A stretch of DNA of 64,000 bases from Oscillospiraceae bacterium (GTDB lineage: Bacteria; Bacillota; Clostridia; Oscillospirales; Oscillospiraceae). Of this stretch, positions 6,679 to 14,904 are shown one piece after another. The notes below the pieces were generated by a model. The model was not told the origin of the DNA. It saw nothing but the letters and a program-made list of their open reading frames with translations, and ran no database searches. The position numbers and the translations under genes are program-made. The stretch covers positions 46,359 to 110,358 of the forward strand of contig JAFSCK010000088.1 in NCBI GenBank assembly GCA_017436785.1. Direction: 5' to 3'. The number at the start of each line of letters is the position of its first letter. Positions within the stretch are counted from its first letter, which is position 1.

Positions 6679-7254
6679 TTACTCCATATTCTGCAGCTTT
6701 TTATTTTTGCCAAAGTAGGCCAGAACATAGCTGCCGAAGGCATACAGCAGAAAAACGGCATCTACCAAGATGATAATGTCCACTGTTACTTCATTCATAC
6801 GGGGAAACAGGACCAGCATGATCAGGCTGGAAAACAAGACCGTGGTGCAGACCTTTCCGGCCATCAGCGCACCGTCCAGCGCCTGCCCTTTCCGTAAATG
6901 GATAATGAAGACGATAAGTTGAAAAAACTCCTTTATCAGAAACAATGCCAGCACCGGATAGAGGAGGGGATACCGGTCAGACAGGCACAAGATCAGAGCA
7001 AGCTGGGTAAACTTATCTGCCAGAGGGTCTAAGACCTTTCCCACTTTGGAGATCATATTAAAATGACGGGCGATTTTTCCATCCACCAGATCCGTCAGGC
7101 AGGAAATTGCCAACACGATACCAGCCAGCAGATAGTCAGAATCCGTTTCCGCATGCAGGTATATGGAAACATATACCGGGATCAGCAGAAACCGAAAGAG
7201 GCTGAGGAAATTCGGTATGGTAAAAACTTCTTTTTTCCAGTCTTTGATAAACAT
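6679..7254 (-). CDS. CDP-alcohol phosphatidyltransferase (PgsA-like)
   Basis: 191 residues, integral membrane. The family signature D-x2-D-G-x2-A-R-x8-G-x3-D-x3-D is complete around residues 56-82 (DLVDGKIARH, then GKVLDPLADK). The enzyme moves a phosphatidyl group from CDP-diacylglycerol to an alcohol. The length and N-terminus (FTIPNFLSLFRFLLIPVY) fit phosphatidylglycerophosphate synthase best. A cardiolipin-synthase-type member of the same fold is the alternative. It is monocistronic, between its own sigma-A promoter and a terminator. Confidence 0.85.
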   Translation of the reverse strand: MFIKDWKKEVFTIPNFLSLFRFLLIPVYVSIYLHAETDSDYLLAGIVLAISCLTDLVDGKIARHFNMISKVGKVLDPLADKFTQLALILCLSDRYPLLYPVLALFLIKEFFQLIVFIIHLRKGQALDGALMAGKVCTTVLFSSLIMLVLFPRMNEVTVDIIILVDAVFLLYAFGSYVLAYFGKNKKLQNME

Positions 7255-7298
7255 TGGATAGATCCTCCGAAGCAGGTAAAGCCAAAAACAGTGATGTT

Positions 7299-7327
7299 AT
7301 TATAGACACTTTTGAAATGTTTATCAA
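7299..7327 (-). promoter_or_regulatory. Sigma-A promoter of the pgsA-like gene
   Basis: On the minus strand, TTGATA (plus 7322-7327) and TATAAT (plus 7299-7304) are 17 bases apart. Confidence 0.75.
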
Positions 7328-7392
7328 GAGAAACATTCAAAATCTGGAAAAATTCATAATTTATCAATATTTTCCGCAGATATCATGACGAT

Positions 7393-7926
7393 TCAATCAA
7401 AGGAAGCCTGCAAATTTGCGGCCAATGGATACTGCAGCGCCAGATGCTTCCATGTGTGCTTATCCAGATGCCCGGTCATAGGAAGACCGCTTAAGGCCTG
7501 AAAAGAGGCAAGGGCATCGGATGTGGCATCATCCAGAAGTCCCGTCATGCCGGGCTGACCGACGCTCTCATAAATTTCTGACAGATACATCAGCATGGCC
7601 TGCACCAGATACACATGAGGATGCCGTTCTCCCTTCCGGATCACCTGACCGGGGTTCAAAATAACGTGTAGGGGATGGGCTTCCTCCTGCTGTATCCGGG
7701 CATGGTCAAATACAGCAACGATGGCCTCCCATGTGCTCTGGTCAGTGACACCGGTAATGGGCAGCCCGTGCTTTCTCTGAAAATGGGAAACGGACTTCAT
7801 GGTTTCCGGGCCGTAAATTCCATCCGGTACCAGCGTGAGATAATTTGGGTCCCACTGCGCAATGGTTCGCAGCATGGTTTGCAGGCTTCGGATAGGCTGG
7901 CCGATAAAGGATTCCTTTGGTCTCAT
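7393..7926 (-). CDS. Protein with two peptidoglycan-binding (PG_binding_1) repeats
   Basis: 177 residues. Two helical PG-binding domains are visible. One has GIYGPETMKSVSHFQRKHGLP near residues 37-56 and ends TDQSTWEAI; the second has LLDDATSDALASFQALSGLP and ends LDKHTWKHLA. There is no signal peptide and no catalytic domain, so it is probably a wall-targeting partner rather than an enzyme. Its ATG overlaps the stop of the SpoIID-like gene (ATGA, 7923-7926), indicating translational coupling. Such pairs are seen in spore-forming Clostridia; a role in spore cortex or wall is inferred. Confidence 0.85.
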   Translation of the reverse strand: MRPKESFIGQPIRSLQTMLRTIAQWDPNYLTLVPDGIYGPETMKSVSHFQRKHGLPITGVTDQSTWEAIVAVFDHARIQQEEAHPLHVILNPGQVIRKGERHPHVYLVQAMLMYLSEIYESVGQPGMTGLLDDATSDALASFQALSGLPMTGHLDKHTWKHLALQYPLAANLQASFD

Positions 7927-9149
7927 CGCGGTGCCTCCTGTCGAACGGGGTCCTGATTCCCGGTGCGCAGGGCGGTTCCGGGAAACTGGGTGAGGGTGGT
8001 GGTTCTGGCATACCGGTTTCGGGGCGGGGTGCCGGTGATGATGGCGTTGGTATAGGGAAAATCCTCCGGATCCCGCCAGCTGGTGGTTTCAATGCCGGAA
8101 AACTGGTCATAGATCTCATCCCATGTCTGGAAATTGACGATCCCGGTTTGGGGCAGGCCGAACCGGCCCTGCGCTGCGATCACCGCATTTCGGGTCGCCG
8201 GCCCAAAGATTCCGTCTATGGCAATGGGCGGGATCTCGGGGATGTATTCCGCAAGGACGCGGAGCATATATTGCAGGTGCTCCACCTTGACACCCCGGTC
8301 GCCTTCGTTGATGGGATCCGTGAGGGCCCAAGAGTTGGTATAGAAACGCTGCCCCTGACTGTGCAGCTCCGCCATTCGGGTCACTGCGATGTAAATGCGC
8401 ACAAGTGCATACCATGTGGATTTTCCCACAACACCATCCGGCTCCAAATTGAAAACCTCCTGAAATTTCCGGACGGCTGCCTCTGTCTGGGCACCAAAGA
8501 TCCCATCCACAGAGGGGATTTTGGGAATGGCCGGATAGCTTTGGGAGATGCGGTTCAGCATGACCTGTGTTGTGACCACACCGGGACCGGAGGTGCCCCG
8601 GCGCAGGGGACGGCCCGGATAGGAAGAGGTGATCCCGGAGACTGGGGCGTCATTGACGATCTCCACATTTCCATAATAGCTGCGGATGATCTGTACGGAA
8701 TTATATCCCTGCTGGGCAAGATTTTCACTGCCCCATTGGCTCAGACCCTCACAGGTGACGGTGGTGCCGTTACAGAATTTGGCCGCCAGCGGTTCTACGA
8801 AGCCGGGTCTGCGCAGATAATCGTTGAAAAGTTCATCCACAAGCCGGGAGATGTTGGTGAAAAAGCTTCTGCCATTGACAAAATACTGATCGTAAGCCGT
8901 GGAATTGGTAATATCAAAATCATACCCCCGGCTTCGGTAAAACTCTGTGTATACCCGGTTCAGGGCAAAGGAAACGATGGCCAGTATATTGGCCCGCAGG
9001 GCGCTTTCGTCCCAAGTTGGATAGATTTCGCTGGAGGCAACATTTTTTACGTAATCCGAAAAGCTGACGGTAACATTCTCTGCATCCGAACGGGGCGTGC
9101 CCAGATGGACGGTGATCGTTTGGGGAATGTAGGGCGTGATGGGTGGCAA
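7923..9149 (-). CDS. SpoIID/LytB-like domain protein with two peptidoglycan-binding repeats
   Basis: 408 residues. The N-terminal region (about 25-180) resembles SpoIID/LytB lytic-transglycosylase proteins: FSDYVKNVASSEIYPTW, ALRANILAIVSFALNRV, then STAYDQYFV, and CEGLSQWGSENLAQQGYN, matching the family's S-Q-W-G motif. Two PG_binding_1 repeats follow (GIFGAQTEAAVRKFQEVFNL and GIFGPATRNAVIAAQGRFGL). No signal peptide is obvious. The family cuts glycan strands during engulfment or germination. This copy is probably a spore-wall protein, not the SpoIID of the engulfment complex. It is coupled to the next gene and starts 12 bases after the previous one. Confidence 0.8.
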   Translation of the reverse strand: MPPITPYIPQTITVHLGTPRSDAENVTVSFSDYVKNVASSEIYPTWDESALRANILAIVSFALNRVYTEFYRSRGYDFDITNSTAYDQYFVNGRSFFTNISRLVDELFNDYLRRPGFVEPLAAKFCNGTTVTCEGLSQWGSENLAQQGYNSVQIIRSYYGNVEIVNDAPVSGITSSYPGRPLRRGTSGPGVVTTQVMLNRISQSYPAIPKIPSVDGIFGAQTEAAVRKFQEVFNLEPDGVVGKSTWYALVRIYIAVTRMAELHSQGQRFYTNSWALTDPINEGDRGVKVEHLQYMLRVLAEYIPEIPPIAIDGIFGPATRNAVIAAQGRFGLPQTGIVNFQTWDEIYDQFSGIETTSWRDPEDFPYTNAIITGTPPRNRYARTTTLTQFPGTALRTGNQDPVRQEAPR

Positions 9150-9161
9150 GCAGACACCTCC

Positions 9162-9542
9162 TTATAGATTTTGCGGCGGCGTATCAAAAACGACCCTCTG
9201 ATCCCATGCGTTGGGCAGCTCTGACAGAGGGATCATCTCCAAATTCTGATACGTTGTAGTGCCTGCAAAGACCTGCAGATTTTCTGCCTCGATCTGCTCG
9301 TAGCCTCGAACTCTGGCATAGAGATTCACCACGGCAAAGGGCCTTTCAGAGGGATTTGGCTGAAGGCTTTCCGACCGGTCCGGGACGGGGATCTCAATAG
9401 GGGATATCAGGCCGTTGCGGTCGGTTAAGCGCATGGCGATGGCGGTCCCATCGGTGGCGGTCACGGTAATGGCCACATCCTCTAGGGGAAACTGCGCGGT
9501 GCTGGTATACGCCCGCACCTGTATGTAGCCGGTGGCTGGCAT
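9162..9542 (-). CDS. Beta-sandwich (carboxypeptidase-regulatory-like) protein
   Basis: 126 residues, led by a strong AAAGGAGGT site. The pattern GYIQVRAYTSTAQFPLEDVAITVTATDG, T-DRNGLISPIEIPVPD, then AVVNLYARVRGYEQIEAENLQVFAG is the alternating beta pattern of CarboxypepD_reg or transthyretin-like folds. These often serve as adhesive or wall-associated modules. It is the first gene of the SpoIID/PG-binding group, so it probably acts with those proteins on the spore or cell surface. There is no catalytic motif and the function is inferred from context. Confidence 0.7.
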   Translation of the reverse strand: MPATGYIQVRAYTSTAQFPLEDVAITVTATDGTAIAMRLTDRNGLISPIEIPVPDRSESLQPNPSERPFAVVNLYARVRGYEQIEAENLQVFAGTTTYQNLEMIPLSELPNAWDQRVVFDTPPQNL

Positions 9543-9624
9543 AAAATACCTCCTTTCGGTTCTCGGATATCCTATGCAGCCGGGGCGGAAAAAGTTCCCG
9601 CCCCATAGGGCTCTTGTGCAGTGC

Positions 9625-10053
9625 TTACAGAAAGGGCTTCATCTGCCGGATGTTGGCTGTCTCACAGTCCAGCAGCTTTCGGCTCAGGATCTGAAGCTGT
9701 TCATCCTGTCCGGCAAACTGATGGATGTTTTTCAGTCCCTTTATCATGCCCCGGGTATTGCCTTGGATCATCATGCCTGCGATTTTAGAGTCGGAGTTGC
9801 GTCCTGTTAATTTCATGCGGGTCATCCGGTCCGCCATAAACCGGATAGCCGGATCCAGTTCCTTGACCTCCCAGCCCCGTTGGGTCGCAATGGCATGGGC
9901 TTCTGTTTCGATAGAGTCATATTCCCGCAGCTGATCTTCCAGTGCCTTGCGCAGCCCGGGCCGCATGCTGGTGTCCAGCACGCTGCGGATGCCGATCTGA
10001 CCCATTTGCGTGGTCTTTAACACAGAGGATAATATTTCTTTGCTTTCTTTCAT
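9625..10053 (-). CDS. Ferritin-like/helical-bundle protein, probably sporulation-expressed
   Basis: 142 residues from ATG 10051-10053, preceded by GGTGATG. It is almost wholly helical: MKESKEILSSVLKTTQMGQIGI, LRKALEDQLREYDSIETEAHAIA, DSKIAGMMIQGNTRGMIKGLK, ending DCETANIRQMKPF. The pattern of long amphipathic helices with Glu/Tyr/His resembles DUF2383-type ferritin-like proteins, but a full metal site cannot be traced. A match to the forespore sigma-G type promoter lies upstream. A spore-coat or spore-core role is inferred. Confidence 0.65.
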   Translation of the reverse strand: MKESKEILSSVLKTTQMGQIGIRSVLDTSMRPGLRKALEDQLREYDSIETEAHAIATQRGWEVKELDPAIRFMADRMTRMKLTGRNSDSKIAGMMIQGNTRGMIKGLKNIHQFAGQDEQLQILSRKLLDCETANIRQMKPFL

Positions 10054-10070
10054 ATTGTCATCACCGACCT

Positions 10071-10099
10071 TATTATGCACATTTCGCGCATGGGCATAC
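10071..10099 (-). promoter_or_regulatory. Possible sigma-G/F-type promoter
   Basis: On the minus strand GTATG (plus 10095-10099) and CATAATA (plus 10071-10077) are 17 bases apart. This is close to the forespore sigma-G consensus (GHATR, 17-18 bases, CATNNTA). It sits 18 bases upstream of the ferritin-like gene start. Confidence 0.4.
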
Positions 10100-10131
10100 A
10101 TACAATAAAAGGCAGAAAGGATGTGATGGAT

Positions 10132-11946
10132 ATGTGTGCAATTTCTGGCATACTGGGCCTACCTTGGGAAGAAGCTGTCATGAAAAGCATGATCGAAACG
10201 ATGCACCGCCGGGGTCCCGATGAACGGGGCTGCTTTCACGAGGACGATACGCTTCTGCTGCACACCCGCTTGGCAATCGTCGATCCGGAGGGCGGAAAAC
10301 AGCCTATGGCGCTGACTTGGGATCAGGAAACCTATGTTCTGGTATATAATGGTGAATTATATAATACAGAAGAATTGCGCCGGCAGCTTACAGCAGCAGG
10401 CCACCGCTTCCGCAGCCATTCCGATACCGAAGTTTTGCTGCATGCCTATGCGGAATATGGGGAAGACTGCCTTCGCCGGCTCAATGGCATTTTTTCCTTT
10501 GCGGTCTGGGAAAAGAAACGGCGCAGGCTGTTTCTTGCAAGGGACCGGATCGGTGTAAAGCCCTTGTTTTACCTGCTTCATCAGCACGGCTTGCTGTTTG
10601 CGTCGGAGATCAAAACGATTTTGGCCTATCCCGGGGTAAAAGCACAGCTGGATCGGGAGGGCGCGTCTGAGCTGCTTTTGCTAGGCCCCGGCAGGATGCC
10701 GGGAAGCGGCGTGTTCCGCAATATCCGGGAGCTGGAGCCCGGCTGCTGCGGATATTTTGAAAATGCCCGGCTGGAGCTATCCCGCTATTGGAAATTGCGG
10801 GACCGGGAACACCGGGAAAGCTACGACGAAACCGTGGAATGCGTCCGCTATCTGGTGCAGGATGCAATCACCCGGCAAATGGTATCCGATGCTCCCATTG
10901 GCACCTTCCTGTCCGGCGGTCTGGATTCCAGCATTATCACCGCTGTTTGCGCAAAGGCCATGGAAAGCAGGGGAGAGACCTTAAAAACGTTTTCTGTGGA
11001 TTATCAGAATAACGATCAGTATTTTCAGGCAAATAAATTTCAGCCAAATTCCGATGGTGATTACATCCGTCTCATGCAGAAAAAACTGCATACGGACCAC
11101 CATTGGAGCATTTTGACACCGGAAGACCTGATAGACCGGCTGGAAGCTGCCACCATTGCACGGGATCTGCCGGGGATGGCAGATGTGGATTTTTCCCTGC
11201 TGGCATTCTGCGGTGATGTCCGCAGGGAGGTTAAGGTCGCGCTGTCCGGAGAATGTGCCGATGAGATCTTCGGAGGATACCCATGGTACCGGGACCCGGA
11301 GATCCGGCTGCAGGAGGGCTTCCCGTGGGCCCAGAATGTCCATCAGAGGGCGAAGCTGCTGAATCCGGGTATCGCAGACCAGCCGATCGCATTTGTCATG
11401 GACGCTTATACAGCGACCTGTCAGGCAAGCGATATCCTGCCGGGAACCGCTCCCACAGAGCGGCGGATTAAAGAACTGGTGAACCTGAATTTCAATTGGT
11501 TCATGCAGACCCTGCTGGACCGGAAGGACCGAATGAGTATGTACCATGGCTTGGAGGTCCGTGTCCCGTTCTGTGATTACCGGATCGCGGAATATTTGTA
11601 CGGCGTTCCATGGGCATTCAAGGAGCATAGGGGACAGGAAAAGGGACTTCTGCGCAATGCGGTAACGGACCTGCTCCCGGAGGAGGTCCTGTACCGCAAA
11701 AAAAGCCCCTATCCAAAGACGTTTGATCCGGCTTATGAAGAAATCGCAGCGAAAAAGGTAGAAAAACTGTTGCTGGAGGATTCTCCGGTTTGGCATGTGG
11801 TCTCAAAAAAGGAAGCTAGGAATCTTTTGACCATGGAATCCCCGTGGCCGTGGTATGGCCAGCTGATGCGCCGACCCCAGACGCTGGCCTATTTTCTCCA
11901 GCTGGATTTTTGGCTTCGCCATTATGAGATAGAAATGTGCTTTTAA
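10132..11946 (+). CDS. asnB: Asparagine synthase (glutamine-hydrolysing)
   Basis: 604 residues. The start at 10132 gives MCAISGI, placing the catalytic Cys directly after the initiator Met as the N-terminal nucleophile glutaminase requires. Upstream ATG 10126 would block it. Other glutaminase residues follow (RGPDERG, YNGELYNTEELR, HSDTEVLLHAY). The synthetase half has the ATP pyrophosphatase loop LSGGLDSS near residue 260 and GECADEIFGGYPWYRDP. It converts aspartate, ATP and glutamine into asparagine and glutamate. It is divergent from the ferritin-like gene. The closest relatives are the B-type amidotransferases; a role in modifying a peptide or wall precursor cannot be excluded. Confidence 0.92.
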   Translation: MCAISGILGLPWEEAVMKSMIETMHRRGPDERGCFHEDDTLLLHTRLAIVDPEGGKQPMALTWDQETYVLVYNGELYNTEELRRQLTAAGHRFRSHSDTEVLLHAYAEYGEDCLRRLNGIFSFAVWEKKRRRLFLARDRIGVKPLFYLLHQHGLLFASEIKTILAYPGVKAQLDREGASELLLLGPGRMPGSGVFRNIRELEPGCCGYFENARLELSRYWKLRDREHRESYDETVECVRYLVQDAITRQMVSDAPIGTFLSGGLDSSIITAVCAKAMESRGETLKTFSVDYQNNDQYFQANKFQPNSDGDYIRLMQKKLHTDHHWSILTPEDLIDRLEAATIARDLPGMADVDFSLLAFCGDVRREVKVALSGECADEIFGGYPWYRDPEIRLQEGFPWAQNVHQRAKLLNPGIADQPIAFVMDAYTATCQASDILPGTAPTERRIKELVNLNFNWFMQTLLDRKDRMSMYHGLEVRVPFCDYRIAEYLYGVPWAFKEHRGQEKGLLRNAVTDLLPEEVLYRKKSPYPKTFDPAYEEIAAKKVEKLLLEDSPVWHVVSKKEARNLLTMESPWPWYGQLMRRPQTLAYFLQLDFWLRHYEIEMCF

Positions 11947-11949
11947 CAA

Positions 11950-11978
11950 TTGACGAAGAAAAGCCCCCATGGTAAAAT
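11950..11978 (+). promoter_or_regulatory. Sigma-A promoter of pyk
   Basis: TTGACG (11950-11955) and TAAAAT (11973-11978) are 17 bases apart, immediately after asnB. Confidence 0.75.
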
Positions 11979-12030
11979 ATATTAGAAATAAAACCCTGCA
12001 AAGGATATACGATATACAGGAGGCATCGCT

Positions 12031-13443
12031 ATGCGCAAAACAAAGATCATCTGCACCATCGGTCCTGCCAGTGAAAATGAAGAGGTCCTGACCCAAATGT
12101 GTCTGGCTGGCATGAATGTCGCCCGCTTGAACTTCTCCCACGGCACCCACGAGGAGCATGCCCAGAAGGTTGCACTCATCAAGCGTGTTCGGGAAAAGCT
12201 GAACCTGCCTATCGCCATTCTGCTGGATACCAAGGGTCCTGAGTACCGGATCCGTACCTTTAAGGACGGGAAAGTGGAGATCAAGACCGGTGCTGCCTTC
12301 ACCTTTACGGTCGATGAGATCGAAGGCGACGAGAACATTGTTGCTGTCAACTATAAGCAGCTAAACAAGGATCTGAAACCCGGTGACATTGTGACTGTCA
12401 ACAATGGCATGGTGAAGTTCGAGGTCCAGAAGATCGAGGGGACCAATATCATCACCAAATGCCTTCTGGGCGGTACCTTAAGCAACCGCAAGAGCATGTC
12501 CTTCCCCAATAAGGTCATGTCCGGCCCCTACCTGTCTGAGCAGGATAAGGCGGATATCATTTTCGGTATCCAGCAGGGTGTTGACTTCGTGGCAGCATCC
12601 TTCGTATCCACTGCTCAGGACGTTATTGATATCCGCAACCTGCTGGATGCAAACGGCGGCAATGATATTGAAGTGGTGGCTAAGATCGAGAACCGTGCCG
12701 GTGTGGATAACGTAGTGGAGATCTGCCAGAACTGCGGCGGCATCATGATCGCCCGCGGCGATCTGGGTGTGGAAATCCCCTATGTGGAGGTGCCTGCCGT
12801 TCAGAAGAAGCTGACCCGGATCTGCCGTATGATGGGCAAGCGTGTTATTACCGCTACCGAAATGCTGGAATCCATGATCCAGAACCCCCGTCCCACCCGT
12901 GCAGAAATTTCTGACGTGGCCAATGCGGTCTACGATGGTACCTCCTGTGTCATGCTCTCCGGAGAATCCGCTGCCGGTAAGTATCCCGTAGAAGCCGTCA
13001 AGGCAATGGCAGAGATCGCCGCCTATACCGAGCAGCATACCGACTATAAGCAGCGCTTCCTCGCCACCGAATACATCGGCAAGGATAACTTGGACTGCAT
13101 TTCCCATGCCGTCTGCTCCATGGCAATGGATGTGAAGGCTAAGGCCATTGTGGTCTGCTCCGTTTCCGGTAAGACCGCTATGCTGGTCAGCCGCTTCCGT
13201 ACGCCTGTGAACATTATCGGCATGACCACCGATCCCAAGATCTGGCGCCGCCTGTCCATGAGCTGGGGTGTTACGCCCGTCATGGCAGAGCAGTTCCCCA
13301 GTATGGATGTCATGTTCTACTATGCCAAGAAGGCAACTATGGAGATCCTGAACCTCCAGCCCGGCGACAACATCGTCCTCACCGGCGGTGCCATCAATGG
13401 CCGCTCCGGCAATACCGATACCATCAAAATCGAAATGATTTAG
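12031..13443 (+). CDS. pyk: Pyruvate kinase
   Basis: 470 residues, the short form without the extra C-terminal PEP-utilising domain seen in Bacillus. It makes pyruvate and ATP from phosphoenolpyruvate and ADP. Characteristic stretches are KTKIICTIGPAS at the start, NFSHG, DTKGPEYRI, the active-site region EVVAKIENRAGVDN and MIARGDLGVEIP, and TATEMLESM with NPRPTRAEISDVANAVYDG. The ribosome binding site is AGGAGG at 12018. It is monocistronic. A hairpin with a T7 tail about 195 bases downstream (13638-13678) is the likely terminator. The stop codon is TAG. Confidence 0.98.
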   Translation: MRKTKIICTIGPASENEEVLTQMCLAGMNVARLNFSHGTHEEHAQKVALIKRVREKLNLPIAILLDTKGPEYRIRTFKDGKVEIKTGAAFTFTVDEIEGDENIVAVNYKQLNKDLKPGDIVTVNNGMVKFEVQKIEGTNIITKCLLGGTLSNRKSMSFPNKVMSGPYLSEQDKADIIFGIQQGVDFVAASFVSTAQDVIDIRNLLDANGGNDIEVVAKIENRAGVDNVVEICQNCGGIMIARGDLGVEIPYVEVPAVQKKLTRICRMMGKRVITATEMLESMIQNPRPTRAEISDVANAVYDGTSCVMLSGESAAGKYPVEAVKAMAEIAAYTEQHTDYKQRFLATEYIGKDNLDCISHAVCSMAMDVKAKAIVVCSVSGKTAMLVSRFRTPVNIIGMTTDPKIWRRLSMSWGVTPVMAEQFPSMDVMFYYAKKATMEILNLQPGDNIVLTGGAINGRSGNTDTIKIEMI

Positions 13444-13612
13444 TCAAAACCTCCGGCATATAACGGCTCAGCTTGCCACTAAGAAGCAAAACCGCGTACA
13501 GAAATGGATGGTATTCTTTGCTGTATCGCAAATGCTTCCATTCCCATCTTCCGATGAGCCGGGGACCTTTTTCACCCAAGGCTAGACTCGGGATGTAATA
13601 ATCTTCCTGCAA
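13424..13612 (-). pseudogene. TnpV-like transposon protein remnant
   Basis: 62 codons whose translation contains DYYIPSLALGEKGPRLIG, WEWKHLRYSKEYHPFLYA and LLLSGKLSRYMPEV. This is the pattern of TnpV, a small protein of Clostridia mobile elements (usual order Y-L-P-L-x-L, G-x-W-G-x-R-R-x-x-Y-L-x-E-H, L-Y-x-x-L-L-x-S-G-K-L). The frame continues upstream of the first Met (LFRKNGLWYK before QEDYY) without a good start codon, and the C-terminus stops early. The gene therefore looks decayed. It overlaps the end of pyk by 20 bases. No transposase, recombinase or terminal repeats were found nearby. Confidence 0.6.
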
Positions 13613-13637
13613 TTTATACCAAAGTCCATTTTTGCGG

Positions 13638-13678
13638 AATAGACCTTGAAGGATTTTTCCTTTGAGGTCTATTTTTTT
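13638..13678 (+). terminator. Hairpin terminator shared with a second site at 39.7 kb
   Basis: The stem AATAGACCTTGAAGGA / TCCTTTGAGGTCTATT (13638-13673) is followed by TTTTTTT on the plus strand, so it can end pyk transcription. The same hairpin and flanks recur, inverted, at 39723-39758. The rest of 13680-13950 is AT-rich and shows no gene. Confidence 0.7.
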
Positions 13679-13992
13679 ACGTAAAGCACTGGGATTCCTT
13701 GCGTTATTGTGAATAAAACCAGCTTTTTTATTCCTGATCTTGACCCTTTTCGGACGTTAAAAGGAACGAGAAATCGTTTTCCCCATCGCAATCAATTTTG
13801 TACCCCCATGAACCTCTAAACTGTTTTTCATACAGGCCTTGCAGGCTTTCGTTTCTTTCGGCTGATTTTACATAGAGGAGTTTTTTATTTTTATAACAAA
13901 TCTTTGATGCAGAACATAGGCGTTATTACCTCTGTTCTTTTTCTGTCTGATATGCTATGATATACATGAATTACAAAATATGGAGGGATCTC

Positions 13993-14904
13993 ATGCTGGA
14001 TTTTTTGAAAAACGAGGGTGTCAGTCATAGCATCATTGCAGAAGTAGAGCGGTTTCGGGCAAGCTTTCCTGTCGAAGAAGGTTTGAGCCATCGCATTCCG
14101 GTCCCTCGGTATCTGTATTACGGAAAAGACATCTGGGAAGAGGCCATCACCGCCCTTCTCTGCGGAGAAAACCTTTTGCTGGTAGGCCCGAAGGCCACGG
14201 GAAAAAACGTTTTGGCAGAGAATCTGGCTGCTGTTTTTGGACGTCCCAGCTGGGATGTTTCCTTCTACATTAACACAGATGCTGCTACTTTGCTGGGAAC
14301 AGATACCTTTGCTGATGGCGCAGTCACGCTGCGCAAGGGACCGATCTACCAATGTGCAGAAAAGGGCGGCTTTGGTATTCTGGACGAGATCAATATGGCC
14401 AAGAATGAATCGTTGGCGGTACTGCATGCCACGCTGGACTTCCGGCGCTGCATCGATATGCCCGGTTATGATCGTATCACCATGCACAATGCCACCCGGT
14501 TCATCGCCACCATGAATTACGGCTACGCCGGCACCAGAGAGTTGAACGAGGCGCTGGCTTCCCGCTTTGTGGTCATCGATATGCCTGCCATTACCACCGA
14601 TGGGATGATCAAGCTGCTTTGCCGCGAATATCCGAAGCTGCGCCACACTTATGCGGAGCAATTCGCCGGTCTGTTTCAGGATATTCAGAAGAAGTGTGAT
14701 GGTGGAGAACTGTCCACCAAACCTTTGGACTTGCGGGGTCTGGTGGCTGCAGTGCGTCTGATGCAGACGGGACTGGAAGGCAATCGTGCACTGGAGCTGG
14801 GTTTGGTCAACAAGTCCTTTGATGATTTTGAAAAGCAGTTGGTCAGAGACGTGATCCGAGCCCGCCTGCCGGGCGCTCTTACCTATGAGGATGTGTTTGT
14901 CTGA
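13993..14904 (+). CDS. MoxR-type AAA+ ATPase
   Basis: 303 residues. Walker A is GPKATGKNVLAE near residue 60, Walker B is GGFGILDEINMAK near 130, and sensor/arginine elements include ATMNYGYAGTRELNEALASRF. This is the MoxR/CbbQ/NorQ branch, whose members remodel or insert cofactors into partner proteins together with a von Willebrand A protein. The chosen ATG 13993 has GGAGGG 5-6 bases upstream and an extended -10 (TGCTATGAT, 13953-13961) further up. Its stop overlaps the ATG of the VWA gene (TGATG), so the pair is coupled. The client enzyme is not apparent in the window. Confidence 0.88.
   Translation: MLDFLKNEGVSHSIIAEVERFRASFPVEEGLSHRIPVPRYLYYGKDIWEEAITALLCGENLLLVGPKATGKNVLAENLAAVFGRPSWDVSFYINTDAATLLGTDTFADGAVTLRKGPIYQCAEKGGFGILDEINMAKNESLAVLHATLDFRRCIDMPGYDRITMHNATRFIATMNYGYAGTRELNEALASRFVVIDMPAITTDGMIKLLCREYPKLRHTYAEQFAGLFQDIQKKCDGGELSTKPLDLRGLVAAVRLMQTGLEGNRALELGLVNKSFDDFEKQLVRDVIRARLPGALTYEDVFV

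Noticed and set aside
10132-11946. Lasso-peptide-type asparagine synthetase homologue
   Set aside because: No B1/B2 leader-peptidase or precursor gene lies nearby, and both glutaminase and synthetase motifs are complete, so ordinary AsnB is the simpler call.
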